Of a DNA stretch of 7,565 bases, positions 1 to 6,293 are shown one piece after another. Numbering within the stretch: the stretch's first letter is position 1; each line of letters starts with the position of its first letter. The position numbers and the translations under genes are program-made. Origin of the DNA: Candidatus Hodarchaeota archaeon (GTDB lineage: Archaea > Asgardarchaeota > Heimdallarchaeia > Hodarchaeales > Hodarchaeaceae); NCBI GenBank assembly GCA_016840305.1, contig JAEOSP010000420.1:1-7565 (forward strand). Reading direction: 5' to 3'. The notes under the pieces were generated by a model. The model saw only the letters and a program-made list of their open reading frames with translations, made no database searches and was not told the origin of the DNA.

Positions 1-768
1 GATCCCTGTGATTTTTTCTCCATTTCTAGTTTTAAATGTAAGATTTGTTCCCCGTAAAGCCAAAAAAAGCGATACAGGTAAATCAAGGATATCTTCCACA
101 ATGTTCACATTCAGATACAGATCTCCCACTTTTCCTTGAAATTTTCCTGCATTACCTTTCTCAGGATAACGTAATACTTGACCAAGTTTTACATCAGCGG
201 GAATTTTGATCTTGATTTGCTCTGATTTTTCAGTTCCATCGATGAATTTCCTTTTTAGTTTTAATGACTTTTCTAAATCCATACTCCTATTTTCAAGTTC
301 AGATCTCTTAATATCGACGGTTATTTCGATATCAGACCCTTGTTGAGGAAAAACACGTCTAGTCTGACGAGAATTTCTTCCCAAAAAAGGTGAAAAGTCT
401 GTACTGTAAGAATTAAATGAATCTTCGTCCCCACTCTCTTCGAAAAAGTGTCGAAATATCTCAAAAGGATCGATGTCCATTCGAAATCCAGAGGGGTCAG
501 TTGTCCCAAATTGCTGGGAAAAGGGTTGATTCTTACTTTGATCATAAGATCGTCGTTTATCTAGATCTGAGAGAACCGAATATGCCTCTGAGATCTCTTT
601 AAACCGTTCTTCGGCTTGTTTGGGATCGATACCATTCTTTTTTGCCATGTCTGGGTGATATTTAAGAGCAAGTTTGCGATACGCCTTTTTAATATCCTGA
701 ACAGAAGCATTGCTTGGGACTCCAATAATATCATAATAATCTGTGGGAACTTGACTCAGTTTTATCAC
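1..768 (-). CDS. J-domain co-chaperone, DnaJ/CbpA-like without zinc finger (3' end cut by window edge)
   Basis: My own reading of the minus strand gives 256 uninterrupted codons from a GTG at 768-766 to the window edge. Residues 9-77 are a J-domain: DYYDIIGV start, helix [16 protein letters not shown] with the HPD motif at 38-40 that stimulates Hsp70 ATPase, and a helix III-IV ending in KRRSYD. Residues 78-143 are a Phe/Ser/Asp-rich linker that includes [11 protein letters not shown] at 100-110. Residues 144-256 match the DnaJ C-terminal substrate-binding domain ([10 protein letters not shown], then [11 protein letters not shown] and GDLYLNV). No CxxCxGxG zinc-finger repeat occurs between linker and C-terminal domain, so this is a class B (CbpA/DnaJB-type) protein that would deliver clients to DnaK in the cytosol. 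An in-frame TAA at 783-781 bounds the start and no ATG is available before the HPD region; GTG is the best start, and CTG at 759 is the alternative. It lies 79 bases after hsp20, but with its own TATA box. The C-terminus is outside the window. Confidence 0.9.
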   Translation of the reverse strand, partial: MIKLSQVPTDYYDIIGVPSNASVQDIKKAYRKLALKYHPDMAKKNGIDPKQAEERFKEISEAYSVLSDLDKRRSYDQSKNQPFSQQFGTTDPSGFRMDIDPFEIFRHFFEESGDEDSFNSYSTDFSPFLGRNSRQTRRVFPQQGSDIEITVDIKRSELENRSMDLEKSLKLKRKFIDGTEKSEQIKIKIPADVKLGQVLRYPEKGNAGKFQGKVGDLYLNVNIVEDILDLPVSLFLALRGTNLTFKTRNGEKITGI

Positions 769-771
769 CTC
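764..771 (-). promoter_or_regulatory. Shine-Dalgarno-like GAGGTGAT overlapping the GTG start of the J-domain gene
   Basis: GAGGTGAT is an excellent match to the anti-Shine-Dalgarno sequence, but it contains the GTG proposed as start (768-766). If it works as a ribosome binding site, initiation would have to occur a few bases later, for example at CTG 759-757, 4 bases downstream. If the message is leaderless it is coincidental. The sequence does not decide between these. Confidence 0.35.
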
Positions 772-788
772 ATTAGATGTTTATTTCA

Positions 789-799
789 CTTTTATAAAA
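789..799 (-). promoter_or_regulatory. TATA-box promoter of the J-domain gene, probable leaderless start
   Basis: The minus strand reads TTTTATAAAAG here. Its centre is about 26-27 bases before the GTG at 768, the usual archaeal distance from TATA box to transcription start, so the message may begin at the start codon itself. The box is nearly self-complementary, but no gene lies on the plus strand to use it in the other direction. Confidence 0.5.
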
Positions 800-830
800 G
801 AACTCACTCTCTAAAAAAGGAAAGGGCAGG

Positions 831-847
831 AAAATAAAAAAAGGAGG
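831..847 (-). terminator. T-rich terminator of hsp20
   Basis: Directly after the hsp20 stop the minus strand reads CCTCC, then seven T, then ATTTT. There is no GC-rich hairpin; T-tracts of this kind are typical archaeal termination signals. The same CCTCCTTTTTT string follows the radA stop. Further T-runs (CCTTTTTTAG) follow before the next promoter. Confidence 0.6.
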
Positions 848-1303
848 TTATATGGTAATTCTCCGTTTTCCTGCGTTCAGTTGTTTCGCAATTTCAAGTT
901 TCAACGTTCCATCTACGAATGACGTATTGATTTTTTCAGTATCAATCGAACTTGGGAGTGAAAATTTGCGATAGAATTTTTGTGCATATCGTTCTTGACG
1001 AAGGATTTTCCCTTCATTCTCTTCCTTTTTCTCTTCTTTATGCTCAGCAGATAATTCAACTGCATCAGGGGATATTTCAATGGTAATCTCCTCTTTTTTG
1101 AATCCTGGGAAATCTGTTTCAATAATGATATTATCCTCAGATTCTTTTATATCAACTAGAGGAGTAAAGACTTGATCTGTTTGATTTGAATGCTTCTGAT
1201 CTCCGAAAACGTCTGAAAACAATCTTTGAATTCCATTCTCGAAAAGAGTGGAAGTATTGAAGGGATTAATTATCCAACCTCTATTAGTTCTTATTAAACT
1301 CAT
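848..1303 (-). CDS. hsp20: Small heat shock protein, Hsp20/alpha-crystallin family
   Basis: The 151-residue protein has the size and layout of archaeal small heat shock proteins: ATP-independent chaperones that form oligomers and hold unfolding proteins for refolding by Hsp70 or the thermosome. The N-terminal arm (1-44) is variable and includes LFENGIQRLFSDVF. The alpha-crystallin domain runs about 45-140: start TPLVDIKE, conserved DFPGFKKEEITIEI at 64-77, a Lys/Glu-rich loop at 88-100, ERYAQKFYRKFSLP at 104-117 and the DGTLKLEI strand at 131-138. The chain ends exactly on the IxI motif (ITI, 149-151) that docks on a neighbouring dimer, with no extension after it. The ATG start is supported by AAAGGTGA 7 bases upstream. 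It has its own promoter and operator-like palindrome, and the J-domain co-chaperone follows it, so the two form a stress-response pair. Confidence 0.96.
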   Translation of the reverse strand: MSLIRTNRGWIINPFNTSTLFENGIQRLFSDVFGDQKHSNQTDQVFTPLVDIKESEDNIIIETDFPGFKKEEITIEISPDAVELSAEHKEEKKEENEGKILRQERYAQKFYRKFSLPSSIDTEKINTSFVDGTLKLEIAKQLNAGKRRITI

Positions 1304-1310
1304 TTTTTAT

Positions 1311-1318
1311 TCACCTTT
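1311..1318 (-). promoter_or_regulatory. Ribosome binding site of hsp20
   Basis: AAAGGTGA lies 7 bases before the ATG at 1303 and confirms that start. The presence of a Shine-Dalgarno site and a leader of roughly 45-50 bases contrasts with the possibly leaderless J-domain gene next door. Confidence 0.7.
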
Positions 1319-1335
1319 AATATTTTATCTTACTT

Positions 1336-1354
1336 ATTAGGAATAGTTCCTAAT
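1336..1354. promoter_or_regulatory. Perfect palindrome over the predicted hsp20 transcription start (candidate operator)
   Basis: The sequence is ATTAGGAA-TAG-TTCCTAAT, two perfect 8-base arms with a 3-base spacer. The hsp20 TATA box is centred near 1377, so transcription should begin near 1350-1353, inside the palindrome. A dimeric repressor bound here would block initiation. No regulator gene is in the window, so the identity of the binding protein is unknown. Confidence 0.5.
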
Positions 1355-1373
1355 TATACTAGATTTTAATCTG

Positions 1374-1389
1374 TTTATATACTTTTTGG
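1374..1389 (-). promoter_or_regulatory. BRE and TATA box of hsp20
   Basis: The minus strand reads CCAAAAAG followed by TATATAAA, a near-ideal archaeal promoter: purine/A-rich BRE for TFB directly before an 8-base TATA box. It is about 70 bases before the start codon. Confidence 0.65.
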
Positions 1390-1903
1390 TTGTATTAGAT
1401 ATTTCTATTTCAATTTTCTGATCTTCTTTTAGCATTAAATGGCAAAATTTGTTTTAATTCGCAGAGTGTGAATTTAAATGTAACACATTAGTGAATAAAA
1501 TACTTGTACGTTTAAATTTGAAATAATAACGTAAAAAACTAGCAAATATAGCATAATAGAAAAAAATTCACCTATTGATCATATTTACTTATGATACATG
1601 TTGGTTTAAGGAAAAATGAACATATTTGAATATTCTATTATTTAATTAAAATCAAATGATGTGAATATAATTAATTTCAAACCATTATGGAAATAAATTT
1701 AGTCAACTCATTCATATTCATCAAAAGACTTGTTCAAAATAATATTTCACACGAATAGTCACGATTATTAGTACAATATGTAGAACATCTTAAAACTTTA
1801 ATCAAATCTAAGATTAGGGGTTTAATTTGAGATCCTTAAACTTGAAACGAACGGAAATTTATAGTTATACAAAGTTATGATTGCGAAAAATGTGTGATTT
1901 TGC
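1390..1903. other. AT-rich stretch without a recognisable gene
   Basis: About 510 bases between the hsp20 promoter and the end of the helicase gene. Base composition is clearly more AT-rich than in the flanking genes and stops are frequent in all frames; the longest readings from ATG are a dozen codons or so. I see no tRNA, no long inverted repeat and no tandem repeat. Several short AT palindromes (such as around TTTAAATT near 1472 and 1511) are expected from the composition. A T5 run just after the helicase stop may help end that transcript. An unannotated small RNA cannot be excluded. Confidence 0.5.
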
Positions 1904-3673
1904 TTAAGACGAACTTATATTAAATATACGTTTCATTCTGGTAAAGAAAATATCATAGGCATTATACATTGTCTGAATATCACGAAAGATTCGAACAGGA
2001 GGGAGCATTGACCTAAGATTTACTGCTCGAAAATCTAATATTAAGCTAGCCGCAAAATCAGTTTCAGATCGGATACCACGTCCTATTGCCTGTGACATCC
2101 CCCGAGTTATAGGTAATTGGGTCAGGTGATTAGCCATTTTTAATCCCCACCTTTGAGTATATAGATTTTTAATAAGATTATTAATAGCATCAGGTTTCGT
2201 GAATGGAATTCCCGCTATAATAATAAGGGTGAGTAAAGATCGTTTTGTTTGAGGGTGGAGAATTTCGACTCCTTCACTAAGCCGACCACCTATTACACCG
2301 AAGATACACTCATGTTTTTTCTCCTGAATATCTTCAATAAAATTCAGTGATTGACCTGGTCTTTCTATATACGTATCTGGAAATGAAGTCAATGCATGAA
2401 TTTGTTGTTTTAAATCATGAGACGTTGCAAAGACGATTGTATGAAATGGATTACTTTGATGAAGTCTTTCAATTACAGAAGCCATCGCTTTATAGGTGTG
2501 AGTGGATCTCTCCCGATACCTTGAAGTAAATCTCCGATGATACATTATTCCATTCATACTATATTGGAAATCACTAGGAATACGTAGATGAGCATAATTG
2601 TTGACACCATAAAGAATTTTGTACGAATTGATAGGTAAAAACGTACCACTCATCAATATAATTTTATTGAAGTTGTTATTTACAAACTTAAAGGTAGATT
2701 GCGGAAAAGGGTTCAATTGGAGGAGTTTTTCAGATTCTGAAACCCAGTAGTCACCCCGAGCTTCAAGGAATTCCTTGATTGTGAGAAGATTAGATCGTTC
2801 CCAAATAGACAATTTTGATTGATGATCAAGGAATGCATCTATAGGACTCGAAGATAAATTCTTTGGGCGATCTACTTTTCCATTTTTATTTTGAATGAGT
2901 TCTTGTAACCTATCAAAAACTTTCAATGGGATAACAGACCGAGCTTTGTGGATATCATTTAGTGTTATCTCTGCTTCAAAATCTGCAGAAAAATTATGTG
3001 CCTCATCGATAATGCATACCTTCTTAGTGAAAACACCACGTGAGAGCATATTAAAAAGCAAATTCTGAAGATTTTTATTACGTAAATACGTATGTGTGGT
3101 TATAATAATATTAGAGTATGGTATACATCTTTTTATGACATAATACGGACAACCGAAATCAATTAATGATTCTCTGAAGGATTCAATATTGATTCCCCTA
3201 CTATGAGAAGTGATAGGTATTTGTTCTACTATTGCAGAGAGATCCTCCTCTGGAATGGATTGGGCTTTTTCAAGAAAAGGACACCTAATATTCACACAAA
3301 CTCCTCTATGGAAGTGAGGAATTTTATCAAGTTTTACACATAAATCTGATTTTATAATCAATGGAACTACAGTAAGATATCCGTATTTTCTGCTGTTAGC
3401 AATCTTATTTATCTCTTTCAAAAATACATGAAAAATCTGAGCTTTTGTACGAACGAATATCCAAAGCTGATATTGAGATGTTGATAGACCCGAATTTTGA
3501 ACAAGTGGCAATGTACTGACTAATGACATTAATGTTTTCCCAAATCCGACTGGTGCGTGTATTATAACCTCTGGATTTTTCTCTACAAATCGAAGAAATC
3601 GTGTTTGATATGATCGAAGTTCTGAATGTGGAAATAGTTGGAGCGCGGGTGGTAGTTTAGCTTCCATTTTCAT
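1904..3673 (-). CDS. XPD/Rad3-family superfamily 2 DNA helicase with Fe-S cluster cysteines
   Basis: Residues are counted from a TTG at 3679, two codons before my chosen start. The motifs run in XPD order: SYQTRF at 23-28, Walker A APVGFGKT at 42-49, DEAH at 225-228, SGT at 344-346, motif V GGRLSEGVEI at 464-473 and motif VI QAIGRGIR at 530-537. Cysteines 114, 128, 133 and 177 (the last followed by PYY) match the four Fe-S ligands that archaeal XPD needs for 5'-3' duplex unwinding. Length is close to archaeal XPD (about 550-640). I chose ATG 3673 because AAAGGT lies 7 bases before it; TTG 3679 and ATG 3667 are alternatives. The start overlaps the end of the preceding gene by 17 bases, so translation is probably coupled. 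It may be archaeal XPD itself or a specialised paralogue; a bacterial-type DinG is less likely. Its position behind radA favours a recombination or repair role. Confidence 0.92.
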   Translation of the reverse strand: MKMEAKLPPALQLFPHSELRSYQTRFLRFVEKNPEVIIHAPVGFGKTLMSLVSTLPLVQNSGLSTSQYQLWIFVRTKAQIFHVFLKEINKIANSRKYGYLTVVPLIIKSDLCVKLDKIPHFHRGVCVNIRCPFLEKAQSIPEEDLSAIVEQIPITSHSRGINIESFRESLIDFGCPYYVIKRCIPYSNIIITTHTYLRNKNLQNLLFNMLSRGVFTKKVCIIDEAHNFSADFEAEITLNDIHKARSVIPLKVFDRLQELIQNKNGKVDRPKNLSSSPIDAFLDHQSKLSIWERSNLLTIKEFLEARGDYWVSESEKLLQLNPFPQSTFKFVNNNFNKIILMSGTFLPINSYKILYGVNNYAHLRIPSDFQYSMNGIMYHRRFTSRYRERSTHTYKAMASVIERLHQSNPFHTIVFATSHDLKQQIHALTSFPDTYIERPGQSLNFIEDIQEKKHECIFGVIGGRLSEGVEILHPQTKRSLLTLIIIAGIPFTKPDAINNLIKNLYTQRWGLKMANHLTQLPITRGMSQAIGRGIRSETDFAASLILDFRAVNLRSMLPPVRIFRDIQTMYNAYDIFFTRMKRIFNISSS

Positions 3674-6134
3674 TTTCAAGACCTTTATTCAACTCTACCA
3701 GTAAATTTTTTCCGAATTGTCTGTGTAATTCAAAATAAATAGAGATTATGCCATTTTCTGGATATTGTTCCAATTCTAGATCTTTTGATATTGTCTTCAA
3801 AGATAGAAGAGTATCTGTAGGTAGAAAATCATCAAGAGAGGTTGTATTACTGGAAATATCTAATGAGGAAGAAATCTCTTTTTGTATTAAAACGTCCTCT
3901 GGTAGACTCTCCTTCAGATTTTTGAAATCTAGCAGTAACTTGGTAGCTAAAGAATTTGCAGAATTAAATAAGAACTGAAAATCAGGAAATTCAAGGCCAT
4001 TTATTGAAACCAATTCGCTATAATCTGCGACTCGCTCCCAAGGTGGTGTATCACTAATTTGGTAGACCAGATTCAATAACTTACCTAATAACGTCTTCAC
4101 TTTTTCTCTTGTGTTCTCTTTTTCACCGTCAGAATCTGATATCTCATTAAATTTCTCTAATTTCTTTAATGTTTCAGCTACTTTGTCTATCTCATGACTT
4201 GAAGTCGCTGTAGAAAGGTTTTGAAGGATGTTTAATTGATCTTGGTAGAAATCTCTCCCTTTAGATGTCATTACCCAATATGTTACTCCTAGTTCTGTGC
4301 TTTCTCTATAAAGATCAAGAGAACCTAATTGTCTTAGTATTGATTCCCCTTTAATTTCCGACTCAATAATCTTAATAGCATCATTTGCTCTATATGGTCC
4401 ATGATAAAGGATCTTAAGAATTCTCATCAATAAATGGTATTTTTTAGGTGTTAAACCCAATGTTGTTGATCCTCGGCGCTTGGCTGCGCTAGTGCTAATG
4501 GGGTTAAGATCTACTGGTATTTCATTATCTTTAGTTAACCTGAAGTGATATGCGATATTAGAGGGGGTATCAAGACGAAATAAAAGACCTTCTCCTTCAA
4601 CGATTCCTATTCTCTGATGAGAATCCCATTTATTTTTTCCTGCTGGTAACTGATGTTTTGTGATTATTAAATCACGATCCTCAGAGTTGGCTAAATGAAG
4701 ATAAATTTGGTTTTTAATCTCATCAAATGAATTTAATTTCTGTGCTAAACCTCGGAGACTCTGACTGCCAAGAATTAGGACATTATCTCTTGCTAACGAG
4801 TTAATGGAGTCAATAAAACTTGCTGGAACGGCTTCTTGTGACCTGTTGGAATATGATGTTTTTTGACCTATGAATTCATCTGAATGGGGAAAGACGACTA
4901 AATTGTTGGTAACAGTATTTGATAAAAACTGGAGTAAAAAAGCAACGACTGCACGTTTAACTAGTGGTGATTGGGAACCGAATTGGAATACTGTGATCGT
5001 TCCAGCCCTTGCTAAAGTATTACTGAAGTGACCTGTGAAGGCTGAATAATTGACTTCAGGAAACGCTTTAAAATGATCAAGAATACCTGATATTTGTTCT
5101 ACTGCCATCATATCAGCATATATATTATCTACTGGATTTTCTTGCTCATTACTTCCTTCTTGTACTGTTGTATCGCCTATAGTGAATTTTACATCTTCGA
5201 GAGTAAATGAGCCCGAACTTAGTTTAGCCCTTTTTTGTATTTGTGCTTCTAATGGTATTGCAAACCTTGAAGTGAGATAAAATGAGGTTGTTAACGATCC
5301 TAGAAGAATTTGACTTATGATATATGCTTTCCAAGCGCCTACTGTTTTCAGATCTAGCTTTTTCCCCCCTTTCGATAAAGGAATGACAACATCACAAAGA
5401 TTTATGTACATATTTCGTCCTAATTGAAACACCTGTAGATTTTTTCCTTGTAAAGAAGGTGGTTTCTCTTGATAATATCGCACTAGTCCGTTGAATTCAT
5501 TATGAGTATCAATTATGAAAACAGCTTCAGTATTTGTGCCATTAAAGGAGCATGTAAGTGTTTGAAGAAGACTAATGATTTCTAAATTATCTGTTCCACA
5601 AAGAAGTATATTTCCATTAGTAATATGAGGAAAACCAACTACTTTTGAGGGATCATCAACCCTAGAACCAATTCGATGAATAACGGGTAAATCTGGGGCT
5701 GTAAAATCTTGAAAAAACCTAGAAGGAACCCGATCTAATTTTAGAAAACCTTCAATTAATTTGGAGTTTGTTCCTGAAATGGATGGAAATACTGTAATTC
5801 CCTCTTTAGCCTTTCTTCCTTTGATATGAAGATCTATGATCTTCTTCCCCTCAACTAGTGTAATTTCAAAACCCAATCCATGTAGAATTGTATGAGTCAT
5901 TGATCGACGTTTCACAAATTCTTTGCGTACATGACGTAAAATGACAGGAAGAATCCGATCAGATTTGATATTAAAACGATAGATAATTCTAACAAGCAGA
6001 GAAATCGCTGAGTAAGAAGTTTCGTTCTTCATGTACCCCCGAGCATTCTTTGGGAGTGCCGTGAAAATATTTCTAATAACTTGAACTCCTGGTTGAGCTG
6101 TGACACGAAACAAGTTGCTAGCGGCATTTTCCAA
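3657..6134 (-). CDS. HerA/FtsK-like ATPase-fold protein with degenerate P-loop, C-terminal winged helix
   Basis: Residues are counted from TTG 6134. The fold is suggested by HerA/FtsK landmarks in order: GNILLCGT at 174-181 where the P-loop begins, Walker B-like VFIIDTHNEF at 205-214, LQVFQLGRN at 233-241, VVFPHSDEF at 413-421, LARDNVLILGSQS at 447-459 (sensor/arginine region) and EGEGLLFRL at 513-521. The Walker A Lys-Thr/Ser is absent: after GT come DNLEII. Residues 560-632 look like a winged helix, ending VTYWVMTSKGRDFY. Residues 640-825 are mostly helical and acidic with no domain I recognise. HerA normally pumps DNA for NurA and Mre11-Rad50 in end resection; this one probably does not hydrolyse ATP, so a structural or adaptor role is an inference. 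It sits between radA and an Fe-S helicase. The true start is uncertain: the frame stays open back to the radA stop with no ATG, GTG or TTG, and plausible coding sequence continues to CTG 6251 (864 residues). Confidence 0.8.
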   Translation of the reverse strand: MENAASNLFRVTAQPGVQVIRNIFTALPKNARGYMKNETSYSAISLLVRIIYRFNIKSDRILPVILRHVRKEFVKRRSMTHTILHGLGFEITLVEGKKIIDLHIKGRKAKEGITVFPSISGTNSKLIEGFLKLDRVPSRFFQDFTAPDLPVIHRIGSRVDDPSKVVGFPHITNGNILLCGTDNLEIISLLQTLTCSFNGTNTEAVFIIDTHNEFNGLVRYYQEKPPSLQGKNLQVFQLGRNMYINLCDVVIPLSKGGKKLDLKTVGAWKAYIISQILLGSLTTSFYLTSRFAIPLEAQIQKRAKLSSGSFTLEDVKFTIGDTTVQEGSNEQENPVDNIYADMMAVEQISGILDHFKAFPEVNYSAFTGHFSNTLARAGTITVFQFGSQSPLVKRAVVAFLLQFLSNTVTNNLVVFPHSDEFIGQKTSYSNRSQEAVPASFIDSINSLARDNVLILGSQSLRGLAQKLNSFDEIKNQIYLHLANSEDRDLIITKHQLPAGKNKWDSHQRIGIVEGEGLLFRLDTPSNIAYHFRLTKDNEIPVDLNPISTSAAKRRGSTTLGLTPKKYHLLMRILKILYHGPYRANDAIKIIESEIKGESILRQLGSLDLYRESTELGVTYWVMTSKGRDFYQDQLNILQNLSTATSSHEIDKVAETLKKLEKFNEISDSDGEKENTREKVKTLLGKLLNLVYQISDTPPWERVADYSELVSINGLEFPDFQFLFNSANSLATKLLLDFKNLKESLPEDVLIQKEISSSLDISSNTTSLDDFLPTDTLLSLKTISKDLELEQYPENGIISIYFELHRQFGKNLLVELNKGLENENGS
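3681..3686 (-). promoter_or_regulatory. Ribosome binding site of the helicase gene, inside the preceding gene
   Basis: AAAGGT lies 7 bases before ATG 3673 and 13 before ATG 3667, but directly abuts TTG 3679 with only one base between. This spacing favours ATG 3673 as start. The site is within the last codons of the HerA-like gene, as expected for coupled translation. Confidence 0.55.
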
Positions 6135-6251
6135 ATCATGTGAAGGTTGAATCGCAAAAAAGGAAATAAGGGATCCAGTAGATGTATGAAGAGCCCCCTC
6201 CTCTGGATGTTGGATTTGAAGAAGAATAGAATTATCTTCAAGGATGTTCAG
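6135..6251 (-). other. Probable N-terminal extension of the HerA-like protein, start codon unclear
   Basis: These 39 codons are in frame with the HerA-like gene, contain no stop and translate to well-patterned protein (for example NILEDNSILLQIQHPEEGA, then TGSLISFFAIQPSHD). The only start-like codon of the NTG type is CTG at 6251-6249, without a ribosome binding site. The alternatives are initiation at another rare codon, at TTG 6134, or a sequence error that hides a normal start. The other two frames here contain only short open stretches. Confidence 0.5.
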
Positions 6252-6280
6252 TACTGCTTTCGTTCCAAGCCAACTCCAAG

Positions 6281-6292
6281 AAAAAAGGAGGG
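6281..6292 (-). terminator. T-tract directly after radA, possible partial terminator
   Basis: After the radA TAA the minus strand reads TCCCTCC and six T. The same CCTCCTTTTTT string follows hsp20. Here it lies in the short gap before the HerA-like gene, so it could reduce read-through and make radA more abundant than the two genes behind it. Confidence 0.4.
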
Positions 6293-6293
6293 A

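Noticed and set aside
321..545. Minus-strand reading frame of 74 codons in the J-domain region
   Set aside because: It overlaps the J-domain gene in another frame and its protein has no recognisable pattern, while the J-domain frame has HPD and the C-terminal domain.
836..967. Plus-strand reading frame starting at ATG 853 with AAGGAGG upstream
   Set aside because: The ribosome-binding-like string is the reverse complement of the hsp20 terminator tract, and the short frame lies antisense to the well-supported hsp20 gene.
1304..1903. tRNA, CRISPR array or transposon remnant in the gap
   Set aside because: No cloverleaf-compatible stems, no regularly spaced repeats, no transposase-like frame and no terminal inverted repeats are visible.
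1904..3673. Bacterial DinG helicase instead of XPD
   Set aside because: Length, Fe-S cysteine layout with CPYY, and motif V/VI wording fit archaeal XPD/Rad3 better, and there is no exonuclease domain.
6029..6241. Minus-strand 70-codon frame between radA and the HerA-like gene, as a possible small gene
   Set aside because: It overlaps the open HerA-like frame, which reads as better-patterned protein through the same bases.
6252..6279. TTG starts behind GGAG (6277-6274) as start of the HerA-like gene via a frameshift
   Set aside because: These TTG codons are out of frame and reach TGA within about 13 codons; joining would require an unproven indel, though a sequence error there cannot be excluded.
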